Assembly: GCA_934754775.1 (NCBI GenBank)
Contig: CAKVIM010000004.1
Span: 1 to 64,000, forward strand
Direction: 5' to 3'
Length of the DNA: 64,000 nucleotides
Source of the DNA: an uncultured Candidatus Melainabacteria bacterium
Lineage (GTDB): Bacteria; Cyanobacteriota; Vampirovibrionia; Gastranaerophilales; Gastranaerophilaceae
How positions within the stretch are numbered: position 1 is the stretch's first letter; every line of letters starts with the position of its first letter. Below the pieces are notes generated by a model, which saw nothing but the letters and a program-made list of their open reading frames with translations, ran no database searches and had not been told where the DNA came from. This document shows positions 1-6,736 of the stretch, in pieces. The position numbers and the translations under genes were made by a program.

Positions 1-82
1 AAAATTTTAACTAAACATCAACTCACCACATCTTAACAATTTGTTCAAAGTCAAATATTTAACCAATTCACGAAAGGTTTAC

Positions 83-111
83 TTGACAAAATCGAAAAAT
101 TATGATATACT
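83..111 (+). promoter_or_regulatory. Sigma-70/A-type promoter P1
   Basis: The -35 box TTGACA (83-88) and the -10 box TATACT (106-111) are separated by 17 nt. It is preceded by TTCACGAAAGGTTTAC, a sequence repeated in variant form before the next three + strand promoters. It is the first of two tandem promoters before the gene at 319. Confidence 0.85.
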
Positions 112-209
112 TATTATAGAGAAAAGGAAAAGAGAACAAAACAAAAAAGAGCCGAATGGCACAACGGCTTATAAGTTAAGCAAACAAAACAAATTCACAA
201 AATGTTTAC

Positions 210-238
210 TTGACAAATTTAAAAAAGTGTGCTATAAT
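210..238 (+). promoter_or_regulatory. Sigma-70/A-type promoter P2
   Basis: Perfect TTGACA (210-215), a 17 nt spacer and perfect TATAAT (233-238). The upstream TTCACAAAATGTTTAC matches the block before P1, P3 and P4. It directly drives the gene at 319, and nothing between 1 and 318 looks protein-coding. Confidence 0.92.
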
Positions 239-318
239 ATAAGTATAGTAAAGGAAAAGAATAAACCTTTACACAACAAATTTAACCGCTCAAAAAGAGC
301 AGAAAGTTGAGGTAAATT

Positions 319-720
319 ATGGCTAACACAATGACACAGAGAACATTCCTTGAAATGGTAGTAACTGCAAACATTTCAGATGAAGTGACAAGTTATGCTA
401 AGGAGAGAATTAAGCACCTTGATGAAGTCAACGAACACCGCAAGGCTAAGGGGTCAAAGACCCAGCGTGCAAATGTTGAGGTCAAGAAGTCAATCCTTGC
501 AATTATGGAGAACGGCACAATTTACACTGCTTCCCAGATTGTGGAAATGGGAATTGAGGGAATAACTTCCACACAAAAGGCTTCCGCACTTCTTAGACAA
601 ATGGCAGAAACTGGAGAACTTACAGTTACTGACATTAAGATTAAGGGTAAGGGTAAGGTCAAGGGGTATGCACTTGCTACCCCTATTGAGGACGGAGAAA
701 CTTTTGACGAGGCGGAGTAA
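319..720 (+). CDS. Small winged-helix-like DNA-binding protein
   Basis: 133 aa. The middle and C-terminal part (about residues 50-120) reads as a compact winged helix: a helix containing SILAIMENG, a turn, a second helix TASQIVEMG, a recognition-like helix TSTQKASALLRQMAETG, and a basic hairpin KIKGKGKVKGYAL. This resembles small phage DNA-binding proteins; I cannot name a family. Two tandem consensus promoters upstream and a terminator downstream make it a strongly expressed single-gene early unit. The RBS is TGAGGT, 7 nt before ATG. It could be a transcriptional regulator or an abundant DNA-coating protein. Confidence 0.75.
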   Translation: MANTMTQRTFLEMVVTANISDEVTSYAKERIKHLDEVNEHRKAKGSKTQRANVEVKKSILAIMENGTIYTASQIVEMGIEGITSTQKASALLRQMAETGELTVTDIKIKGKGKVKGYALATPIEDGETFDEAE

Positions 721-790
721 TTTCCGCCCGCCCCAAAAGGGCGAAATAATTCGCTTAAAATAAATGGGCGTAATTTACATTTATTGGAAA

Positions 791-822
791 GAGGACGGCA
801 ATAGTCGTTCTCTTTTTGTTTT
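791..822 (+). terminator. Intrinsic terminator
   Basis: Stem GAGGACG / CGTTCTC with a 7-8 nt loop, followed by TTTTTGTTTTT. It ends the transcript of the gene at 319. Confidence 0.8.
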
Positions 823-930
823 TATGAATTAGTTAAAAATTTTAACAAAATCCACTCCCCTTTTATTTAAAAATTATTCATAAATTGTATTGTGCCACCG
901 CAAGTTCATAAATTGTTTACAAAAGAGGGG

Positions 931-959
931 TTGACAAGACGATAAAAGTGTGATATAAT
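931..959 (+). promoter_or_regulatory. Sigma-70/A-type promoter P3 with repeated upstream block
   Basis: TTGACA (931-936), 17 nt, TATAAT (954-959). The 26 nt just upstream (TTCATAAATTGTTTAC then AAAAGAGGGG) recurs almost unchanged before P4 at 1264, which suggests a shared activator or repressor site. Confidence 0.92.
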
Positions 960-992
960 AAGTATAGAAAATAAGAAAAGAGGTAAAAACTT

Positions 993-1244
993 ATGATAAG
1001 ACTTGTTTATTTGGATAATCACAGAGTAACATCAAAAGATTTTGAAAATGTTAGCGGTGCTTATGAATTTGCAATTAAAAATATTGCCACAGAAAATGAC
1101 CGCCTATATTACCAAAATCTAGCAGGCGAAACTTTTGAGGAAGTTATCAAAAAGGTACATTTTGGTAAAAAGGAAAAGTTAATGCAGTCTATTTTAGACA
1201 ATGCTCTTGAAAATGTTGTAAAAGTTTTTGAACCACGTTCATAA
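993..1244 (+). CDS. Small early protein, paralogue of the gene at 27668
   Basis: 83 aa, function unknown. It is clearly paralogous to the 84 aa protein encoded at 27668-27922. Shared are the MIRL start, the AAYEFAI/GAYEFAI helix, a D-R-x-Y-Y segment, GE(T/S)F, VIKK and a C-terminal SIL-(D/N)-N-(A/S)-LE-x-V. Strong promoter P3 and an RBS AAGAGGT precede it. The gene has no terminator of its own before P4. Confidence 0.8.
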   Translation: MIRLVYLDNHRVTSKDFENVSGAYEFAIKNIATENDRLYYQNLAGETFEEVIKKVHFGKKEKLMQSILDNALENVVKVFEPRS

Positions 1245-1263
1245 AATGTTTACAAAAGAGGGG

Positions 1264-1292
1264 TTGACAAAAAGTTTAAAGAGTGATATAAT
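1264..1292 (+). promoter_or_regulatory. Sigma-70/A-type promoter P4
   Basis: TTGACA (1264-1269), 17 nt, TATAAT (1287-1292). It has the same upstream GTTTACAAAAGAGGGG block as P3. Confidence 0.92.
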
Positions 1293-1318
1293 AAGAGTAT
1301 AGAAAGGAAGTAGACAAG

Positions 1319-1681
1319 ATGATTAGTCCACTTATTCTAAAAACGATTAAAGACCGCAATGAGAAAACAACAGAGGAAAAACTTGAAAGGAATGTGAAAA
1401 ATATGACAATGTATGCACTTGTAGACACAAAGGACACAAACGAGGTTGAAAAGTGGGAAATTCTTGATAAGGTAGAAATTGACAAGAACGACCTTATGGA
1501 CTGCATAAAAATTCAAAAGTGGTATGAGGATAATTGCCCAAATATCAATCCTCTTGCTCTCTATCTAAAAATGTGCAGACTACAAGAGGAAGATTATGAT
1601 TTTCCATATGTTGGAGAGTCAGATAATAACCGCCCACTTATCATCACAATTATTGAAAATGGTGAAATTTTCCAGCCATAA
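1319..1681 (+). CDS. Acidic early protein of unknown function
   Basis: 120 aa with no recognised domain. The N-terminal 30 residues are charged and helical; the rest is acidic with a YALVDTKD strand and a C-terminal PLIITIIENG strand that could form a small sheet. The RBS AAAGGAAG lies 7 nt before ATG. An internal ATG at residue 29 (MTMYAL) preceded by GGAATG is an alternative start. It is followed at once by a strong terminator and is the last + strand gene; everything downstream is on the minus strand. Confidence 0.7.
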   Translation: MISPLILKTIKDRNEKTTEEKLERNVKNMTMYALVDTKDTNEVEKWEILDKVEIDKNDLMDCIKIQKWYEDNCPNINPLALYLKMCRLQEEDYDFPYVGESDNNRPLIITIIENGEIFQP

Positions 1682-1712
1682 AAGAGAGGGGTTTATCCCC
1701 TCTTTTCTTTTG
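1681..1712. terminator. Terminator at the strand switch, usable from both sides
   Basis: Stem AAAGAG-AGGGG / CCCCTCTTTT with loop TTTAT and a T-rich tail on the + strand. The A-rich start makes it at least partly functional from the minus strand. It separates + strand early genes from the convergent minus-strand genes. Confidence 0.8.
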
Positions 1713-1940
1713 TTTATTTAGTTAAAAGTTTTAACTTGTGCCGCAGGTCTACCCACTCGTTCACAATTTATTAACAAGTGCCGCCCTCTGAAAAATTTGG
1801 AGTTCCAGTTAAAAGATTTTACTTATTAAAAAAATCTTTTTAAATTTGTGTCCAATTTTTTGGACAGCCGGCGGGTTAAAATATTTAACTAAATAAACAA
1901 AAGAGAACGCTTATGCGTTCCCCTCTTTGGCAAGTTTTTC

Positions 1941-2297
1941 CTATCTTTTCTTTTCTCTGAGTTCCTTATCTCTCCTAATTTTTTCCTCTTTTACTTTGGC
2001 TTTTTCTTCCTTTTCTTCTTCTCTTTTAATTAACTTTTTCTTCCATTCTTCCGCAAGTGCCACGGGGTCAAATTTTGGAATAATTTTCTTTGGAGTTTTG
2101 CGGTTCTGAAAGTCCTTGACAGTAGGAGAAAATGTGGCAAAAATTGGTTCTCCCATGTCCGTTTCGTCAACTTTTACGGCTATCTCGCTATCACCAATAA
2201 TGTAAACATTTTCCGTTCCATAGTGGGACTTGAAAATTTCTACCATTTCAGTTACTGCTTTTGCTCTTGACTGGTTTTTCTGAGTTGTAATTGTCAT
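1941..2297 (-). CDS. Member of a three-gene phage-specific family
   Basis: About 118 aa from the start MTITTQKN, chosen because GAGG lies 9 nt upstream; longer in-frame starts exist to 2312. Residues 1-75 are an alpha/beta domain; the C-terminal 45 residues are a highly charged helix rich in K and E. Paralogues lie at 9128 and 9569: all share an EIxVxxx(T/D) strand pair, an F(x)PTVKDF / NASAKDF-like segment and a charged helical tail. No function is recognised. Its own consensus promoter lies at 2331-2359. Confidence 0.75.
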   Translation of the reverse strand: MTITTQKNQSRAKAVTEMVEIFKSHYGTENVYIIGDSEIAVKVDETDMGEPIFATFSPTVKDFQNRKTPKKIIPKFDPVALAEEWKKKLIKREEEKEEKAKVKEEKIRRDKELREKKR

Positions 2298-2330
2298 ATA
2301 CATCAACCTCATTTCTTATTTTCTATAATT

Positions 2331-2359
2331 ATTATAGCACATTAAAAGAAAAATGTCAA
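2331..2359 (-). promoter_or_regulatory. Promoter of the gene at 1941
   Basis: Minus-strand TTGACA (2354-2359), 17 nt, TATAAT (2331-2336). Confidence 0.9.
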
Positions 2360-2483
2360 GAGTTAATTGTGAACCTTTTGTAAATTTCAAGTGAAATTAC
2401 TTTGAACATAATAAGGTAAATTATGGGTTAGGATTTTTTGGACGGAAACCAAAATTTGCCTATTGTAATTCGAGGCGAACTAA

Positions 2484-2545
2484 TGTAATCGTTTACATTT
2501 GACTTACCACCTATTCATAATTAGGACACATTGTAAACGATTACA
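2484..2545. promoter_or_regulatory. Pair of inverted LacI/cre-like operator sites
   Basis: TGTAATCGTTTACA (2484-2497) and its exact inverse TGTAAACGATTACA (2532-2545) lie 34 nt apart. Each is itself a near-palindrome around a central CG, as in LacI/CcpA-family operators (cre sites of Gram-positive bacteria). They lie about 125-190 nt upstream of the promoter at 2331. Confidence 0.55.
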
Positions 2546-2589
2546 TTCACTTACCAACAGTTCATAATTCATTCATAAAGTGTCAAATG

Positions 2590-2815
2590 GTTGACAGAGG
2601 CAAGCCGGCAGAGGGCGGGCGCACAACGACGGCGCCGGGAGATGAGAAGTGACGATAAGCTGGAAAAAGCTGGAAAAGCTGTAAGTCAAAGGAACTGCAA
2701 AGGAGCTGTGAAGTGCCGCCCTGTCGATGGCGTCGAGGGGAGAGCTGGATAGGGGATGATCAGGAGCTGGGCCGCGGCAAATAAGGAGGCAGAAGAGAGC
2801 AAAAGAAAAGATGAA
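2590..2815. other. GC-rich gene-free block with repeated AGCTGG motif
   Basis: A GC-rich island in AT-rich DNA with no convincing RBS-led gene. It holds several AGCTGG/GAGCTG repeats and ends with GAGCTGGGCCGCGGCAAA. A matching arrangement (GAGCTGGAT, then AGCTGGACCGCGGCGAAA) occurs at 4045-4115. Both blocks are followed directly by the TTTAGTTAAAA palindrome, so the pair is a duplicated element of unknown role. Confidence 0.5.
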
Positions 2816-2883
2816 CAATTTAGTTAAAAAATTTAACTTTTAGAACGCAACTGTTAAGAGTTAATATATAAGGCTGCCACTAA

Positions 2884-3672
2884 TCATTCAAAATTAACGA
2901 CAGGTGCTTCATTTAAAAGATTATCCTTAATAGATTGAGGAATAACTCCATCTTTATCTTCCAAAAGAGAGCCTGCTTCGCCGCCATCTGTGTAATAATT
3001 AACTTTTTCAATGACAAAGTAGGAGATTTGTTCATTAAAGTTGTTGTTTTTCTTTGTTTCAACTCGATATTTGATAAGATTCAATTTGCCGAGCCAAAGG
3101 ATTCCTAAATAAAGTTTTTTATTAGTATCTGTCTTTTTAGCGTATCCCATAAGCTCTCTAGCTTCTTTCAGAGTAAAAGGACATTCACTATAACCAAAAC
3201 TGATTGCTTTTTCTTGTAGATTAGCTAGAAAGAGATAAAGTTTAAGTTCAAGCTCTGTAACTTGATATTTAGAAATAATTTTATCAACAGTTTCTCTAGG
3301 GATAATTCTATATTGAGTTCTTTCTTTACTCAACTCATAGTATCCCATTGTATATTTCTTCCTCTTCATAAAAGCTTCATCCCAAGATTGTCCGTATTCT
3401 GCCGCCGGCCCGTGATATCTTACAAGGTCACTTTCTTCAAGAACTTTCCAATACTTTTTGATAGTCTTGTAATCCATATGAAGCATTGTCCTAATTTGGT
3501 TAAGATTAAATTCAGTTTGATTAAAGCGCCGTGGCACATTTCTACCCATAAAGTGAGAGAGACATACAAGATAGGTGTAGAGTCTCATTGAATTTTTTTG
3601 AACCTTCTCATTCTCAGAAACAATAGGTAGACTCTCAGAATTTTGTTTAAGTTGTTTTTTGTTACTAGTCAA
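2884..3672 (-). CDS. Replication-initiator-like protein, tandem winged helix
   Basis: About 262 aa. Two winged-helix units can be seen. The first (about residues 30-100) has RLYTYLVCLSHFM, then FNLNQIRTMLHMDYKTIKKYWKVLEESDLV. The second (about 125-230) has ELKLYLFLANLQEKA, then FTLKEARELMGYAKKTD and a wing. This matches the layout of iteron-binding plasmid Rep proteins; that family assignment is inference. The support is position: five iterons start about 95 bp upstream. I chose the TTG start because AAAGGAG lies 8 nt before it; a GTG nine bases upstream overlaps the RBS. Confidence 0.65.
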   Translation of the reverse strand: MTSNKKQLKQNSESLPIVSENEKVQKNSMRLYTYLVCLSHFMGRNVPRRFNQTEFNLNQIRTMLHMDYKTIKKYWKVLEESDLVRYHGPAAEYGQSWDEAFMKRKKYTMGYYELSKERTQYRIIPRETVDKIISKYQVTELELKLYLFLANLQEKAISFGYSECPFTLKEARELMGYAKKTDTNKKLYLGILWLGKLNLIKYRVETKKNNNFNEQISYFVIEKVNYYTDGGEAGSLLEDKDGVIPQSIKDNLLNEAPVVNFE

Positions 3673-3768
3673 AGTAATCACTCCTTTAAAATTATTGAGA
3701 GATTTATCTCTCTAATTATAAGTGAATTTGTCTAAAAATTACTCTAAGAAAAAAATGTTTTAGAATTT

Positions 3769-3870
3769 GGTATACCTAAATTATGCGGTTGGTATACCTA
3801 AATTGGATTTTGGTATACCTAAATTATGCGGTTGGTATACCTAAATTATGCGAACGGTATACCTAAAATC
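3769..3870. repeat. Iteron array, candidate replication origin
   Basis: Five direct repeats GGTATACCTAAA start at 3769, 3791, 3812, 3834 and 3856, a period of 21-22 bp (two helical turns). Three copies continue as TTATGCG and each has a GGTATACC palindrome core. The array lies immediately upstream of the Rep-like gene, as in iteron plasmids, where Rep binding both starts replication and represses rep. Confidence 0.85.
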
Positions 3871-3959
3871 GCTTCCATATCTATGGAACACTCGCAAGTA
3901 ACATAGCCGCCAATCAAATAATTGACTTCTTTTAGTTAAATTTTTTAACTAAAAGCCGC

Positions 3960-4135
3960 TCCTCTTTCTTTTAAAAATTGAAAAGACCAACCCCTCCAGT
4001 TGTGCATAAGATGCCCCTCATTGTGCCGCCGTGCTGACCCACCCCGGACATGAGCTGGATGGACCCCACCCCCGAGTTAGATAATGAATGGACAATAGCT
4101 GGACCGCGGCGAAAGAAATATAAAAAGAAGAGCGA
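3960..4135. other. Second GC-rich gene-free block
   Basis: A GC-rich island containing GTGCCGCCG, GAGCTGGAT and AGCTGGACCGCGGCGAAA, with the same arrangement as the block at 2590-2815. It sits between two copies of the AT palindrome (3930 and 4136). No gene with an RBS is seen. Confidence 0.5.
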
Positions 4136-4167
4136 TTTAGTTAAAAATTTTAACAAATTTTTGTCAA

Positions 4168-4650
4168 ATTATCGTTCCTTAGAATTTGAGGGAGAAAGAA
4201 AATAATATTAAATTATATTGTTTAGTATATCAAAAATTGATTCAAGATTTCACACTCCAACTTTTCACCATTTTTATCCTATAACTCCAACTAACCACTC
4301 CTGTTCTCTCATAGACCAAACCCCATCCTCTTCGTCAGCTTCAATAAGTAATTTTACTTGTATCGCCTAGTACTATTCGGCCTTGTCGTTCGCTCACGTT
4401 CTTTTTTTCTTCTCTCCCTTCCTTTCTCTTTCTTTTCTCTCTTTTCTTTTCCTCTTTCCTCCTTTTCCCTTTTCTTCCCTTTTTCTTTCTCTTTTCCCTC
4501 TTTCTCCCTCTCTCCCTCCCTTCTTCCCTCTTTCTTTTTTTTCTTCCCCTTCTTCCTTCCAGTTCTCTTCTCTCTTTCAATTTTTTCAGTACCAATAAAT
4601 TATTCTAATTAGATATCTTCTTTCTCCCTCACTTTTTAAGGAACGCTAAT
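4168..4650. mobile_element. Inverted-repeat-bounded element of unknown type
   Basis: A ~33 bp inverted repeat bounds this stretch: 4173-4200 and 4618-4645 match at 25 of 28 positions when one is inverted (core CGTTCCTTA, then TGAGGGAGAAAGAA), and homology extends about 5 bp further out. The interior holds no gene with an RBS but contains a 162 nt pyrimidine tract. A non-autonomous transposon-like element or a replication-linked giant hairpin would both fit. I see no target-site duplication. Confidence 0.5.
4399..4560. repeat. 162 nt uninterrupted homopyrimidine tract
   Basis: Every base from 4399 to 4560 on the + strand is C or T; after AG another 16 pyrimidines follow. The order of C and T is irregular, so this is not a simple short tandem repeat. 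Long mirror-capable polypurine/polypyrimidine DNA can form a triplex (H-DNA). Open frames across it are low-complexity artefacts. Confidence 0.9.
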
Positions 4651-4735
4651 TTCCTTTAAGAAACACTTCATTTTCCCAGACTCCAATCTCTTCCTTGTGC
4701 CAGCCTACATAAAAGTCAAGAGTTTGAGCTGGCGG

Positions 4736-4769
4736 CAAAAGAAAAGGACAAAGAAATTAATCTTTGTCC
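4736..4769 (-). terminator. Intrinsic terminator
   Basis: Stem GGACAAAG / CTTTGTCC with an AT loop; on the minus strand it is followed by TTTTCTTTT. It ends the hairpin-rich RNA or mRNA coming from 4940-5185. Confidence 0.8.
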
Positions 4770-4789
4770 AAATTTAAACTTATTGCCGC

Positions 4790-4925
4790 CCCTTGATTAC
4801 GATGTTTTCTTGGACCCGCTTTGCCCTACGGGCAAAGACGTGCCCCTGACTGAGTTGCTCCGCACTTCGTGCTCCACAACTAAGTCAGTCAGTTCCCCTC
4901 GGGAAGGAACAGCGGGCAAAAGAAA
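4790..4925 (-). ncRNA. Hairpin-rich candidate small RNA
   Basis: Four strong stem-loops occur in 125 nt: CTTTGCCC/GGGCAAAG, GCAC-TTC-GTGC nested inside TGACTGAGTTG/CAACT..GTCAGTCA, and GTTCCCCTC/GGGAAGGAAC. It lies between the terminator of the gene at 4940 and the terminator at 4736. No promoter of its own was identified, so it could be a processed 3' tail. The strand is inferred from the terminator. Confidence 0.4.
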
Positions 4926-4926
4926 A

Positions 4927-4953
4927 GCAACCTCTTTGATTAAAAGAGATTGC
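4927..4953 (-). terminator. Terminator overlapping the end of the gene at 4940
   Basis: Stem GCAATCTCTTT / AAAGAGGTTGC followed by TTTTCTTTT on the minus strand. The stop codon of the upstream gene lies in the loop. Confidence 0.75.
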
Positions 4954-5185
4954 TCAAAACACATAACCATTCCCAGTCACTGAGAGAAGGAAGGAAAGAG
5001 AAAAGTCCAAAGAAAATTTGTTTGAGTTCTTCTACTACCACTTCTCTGATATCTATCGTGTTGCGGTCCTCCGCCGGCAGAAGTGATTTTAAGAAACAAG
5101 TATGAGAAAGGTAGATATAAATGGTGGGCTTGTAGAGTTGTAAGAGATTAACAACATCTTTGACTTCATCTGGGTGTTCAATCAT
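4940..5185 (-). CDS. Small protein of unknown function
   Basis: 81 aa with a good RBS (AAGGAG) 11 nt before ATG. It is acidic at the start (MIEHPDEVKDVV), with a hydrophobic aromatic C-terminus (FFGLFSFLPSLSDWEWLCVL) that may be one membrane-associated helix. No family is recognised. Upstream DNA to 5277 has no clear promoter, so it may be co-transcribed with the 5278 gene. Confidence 0.55.
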   Translation of the reverse strand: MIEHPDEVKDVVNLLQLYKPTIYIYLSHTCFLKSLLPAEDRNTIDIREVVVEELKQIFFGLFSFLPSLSDWEWLCVLSNLF

Positions 5186-5277
5186 AGGTTAATTTTCTCC
5201 TTTTCTGATGTGCCGCCAGACCAAATTGAAAAGATGATACTCAGTTCTAATAAAGGCCGCAGGCCGGCACAGAGTAC

Positions 5278-5946
5278 TTAATCTTTAAAAAGTTCGTCTA
5301 AGAGATAAACATAAGCAGAGCCTGTAAGAAGAGCCAGCTCATCTTCTTTACATCCTGTCTGTTTTAAAAGATTAGCTAAAGTTGTTCTTGGTCGCCAAGT
5401 AGCGTTGTAACTGATAGCCTCTCTCATTGCAATAGTAAATCTGTTCCTGAGAAAAGATTTGTCTCTCTTGTAGATTGAAAGAATTTTTACCACAACCTCA
5501 TCTTCAGCTAGCAATTTTTCTGTTTTCTGTTGCTGTCGTGCCGCCGCAAGCTCTAAAGTTTGATTGAATTGATGGGAAATGTGGTCTTGCCGCGGCTCTA
5601 CTGTGCGGTGATGAGGCTCATACTTGCCGACATATTTGAGCTGAACTTTTAGTCGGTTAGAATTAGGAGAGAGCGGTTTGTCACTTCTTTTGGTTTGAGG
5701 CAGTGAATTATTCTTAAGACAAATAGCCGTATGACCATCAATCATTACTTTCTTTCCTGTTTTATTTTCAAGAGCAGTTAATTTCTCTTCTAACTCATCT
5801 ATACCATCAACATTAAAGAAGTCGATAGGTGGAATTAGTCTTCCAAAACTTGGAGCCGTCAGCAAATATCCAAACTTTTCTGCCGCTGGCAAAGTATCTG
5901 TGGCATAGATGCCATATTCAAAGGTTAAAATAAAAATGCGTGTCAT
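5278..5946 (-). CDS. Protein of unknown function
   Basis: 222 aa. The start region MTRIFILTFEYGIYATDT resembles the first strand of the small phage family found at 6737-8017. A basic, Q- and H-rich linker (about residues 85-150) joins it to a helical C-terminal domain. An AGGAGG RBS lies 7 nt before ATG. The start overlaps the end of the membrane-protein gene (5943) by 4 nt, so the genes at 6338, 5943 and 5278 form an operon with translational coupling. Confidence 0.75.
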   Translation of the reverse strand: MTRIFILTFEYGIYATDTLPAAEKFGYLLTAPSFGRLIPPIDFFNVDGIDELEEKLTALENKTGKKVMIDGHTAICLKNNSLPQTKRSDKPLSPNSNRLKVQLKYVGKYEPHHRTVEPRQDHISHQFNQTLELAAARQQQKTEKLLAEDEVVVKILSIYKRDKSFLRNRFTIAMREAISYNATWRPRTTLANLLKQTGCKEDELALLTGSAYVYLLDELFKD

Positions 5947-6341
5947 TTAGAAGCCTCCTTTCTACTGTAAATGATTATTGTTGTTTGCTCATCAAGAGCT
6001 TCATCTAGTTTTCTGTAAGTGATGTGGACTGTTTCTCCAATTTTTGTAGAGGTCCAGTCTTCATCTTCTTTAAAAAGTTCCATTTCTCCAGAGTCATCTT
6101 CTACAACCACATACGTTGTGCCGCCAGAGGTAAATTTGTCGATTACTGTTACTTTAAGTTGAATACAAGAGCCTACAATTCCTATTTCTACTCCTCCGAT
6201 AATTGCAAGACCAATTATCATTATTACGCCCAGTAGAGGATGGTCTTCTTTTTCCAAGCAGATGTGAAAAGCAAGCACACAGATAAGAACAAAAATAATT
6301 AAAGAAATAACAAGAACAAAAATTCCAACTCCAAAGCTCAT
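5943..6341 (-). CDS. Membrane protein with small exposed domain
   Basis: 132 aa. Two hydrophobic helices (about residues 4-26 and 38-60) are followed by a soluble beta-rich domain of about 70 residues (VTVIDKFTSGGTTYVVVEDDSGEMELF). The layout is the same as in the 8167 gene product. It overlaps both neighbours by 4 nt and is in the middle of the 6338-5943-5278 operon. Confidence 0.75.
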   Translation of the reverse strand: MSFGVGIFVLVISLIIFVLICVLAFHICLEKEDHPLLGVIMIIGLAIIGGVEIGIVGSCIQLKVTVIDKFTSGGTTYVVVEDDSGEMELFKEDEDWTSTKIGETVHITYRKLDEALDEQTTIIIYSRKEASK

Positions 6342-6706
6342 TTCTTATCTCCTTTCGTCTGTTGTTTATTCTTGCCGCCGTCCTCAACAAAAAGATAGCC
6401 GACAATTCCATTAGGGAAAACATAGTCAAAAACATAGTTTTTCTCATAGAGTTCATCAAAGGCGGCGAGATAAGTGTTCTGTGACATATGACAGAACTTG
6501 TGGACAGCAGAGAAGCTTAGTCCTTGCTCATAGCCGTCCATGTTTTTATTAAGATAACACCAAAGCTTAAAAGCACTTGGGCGAAGCTCATTCATTGCTC
6601 TTTCCATTGCTTCAAGGTTCATGTAGGTGTAATGATTATCTTCGTCCCTTAGAGCTTTCTTGCTTTTAACTGCTCGTTGATTAGGGACTAAAGTAGGTAA
6701 TGCCAA
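6338..6706 (-). CDS. Winged-helix protein, replication-protein-like
   Basis: 122 aa. Residues 35-105 look like a winged helix: LRPSAFKLWCYLNKN, then SFSAVHKFCHMSQNTYLAAFDELYEKNYV and a wing with FPNGIVGYLFV. The first helix pattern (PSAFKLWxYL) is typical of Gram-positive phage/plasmid replication-type HTH proteins. The start is TTG with GAGGTGA 8 nt upstream. It is the first gene of the 6338-5943-5278 operon. Confidence 0.65.
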   Translation of the reverse strand: MALPTLVPNQRAVKSKKALRDEDNHYTYMNLEAMERAMNELRPSAFKLWCYLNKNMDGYEQGLSFSAVHKFCHMSQNTYLAAFDELYEKNYVFDYVFPNGIVGYLFVEDGGKNKQQTKGDKK

Positions 6707-6736
6707 TTGTTTATCACCTCAAAATTAAAGAGTGTC

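Larger units (their letters stand above)
829..4157. repeat. Dispersed palindrome TTTAGTTAAAAATTTTAACTAAA
   Basis: At least seven copies of an AT palindrome of the form TTAGTTAAAA..TTTTAACTAA: 829-848, 1717-1737, 1807-1824 (degenerate), 1875-1893, 2819-2841, 3930-3954 and 4136-4157, with a half site at 1-13. All but the first lie in gene-free DNA around the Rep-like gene and iterons, none in coding sequence. This looks like a protein-binding site of the replication/control region. Confidence 0.7.

Noticed and set aside
41-310. Open frame of 89 codons on the + strand at the left end
   Set aside because: It runs through two promoters and has no RBS; composition is that of AT-rich regulatory DNA.
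2573-2818. Open frame across the GC-rich block
   Set aside because: No RBS; it crosses repeated AGCTGG motifs that look non-coding.
3769-3870. CRISPR array
   Set aside because: The repeats are about 12 bp with a 21-22 bp period and AT-rich near-constant spacers next to a Rep-like gene; this is an iteron pattern.
4341-4612. Three overlapping open frames rich in K/R/E or F/S/L
   Set aside because: They are a by-product of the 162 nt pyrimidine tract; no RBS and no domain.
4168-4650. Insertion sequence with transposase
   Set aside because: No transposase frame and no target-site duplication; at most a non-autonomous element.
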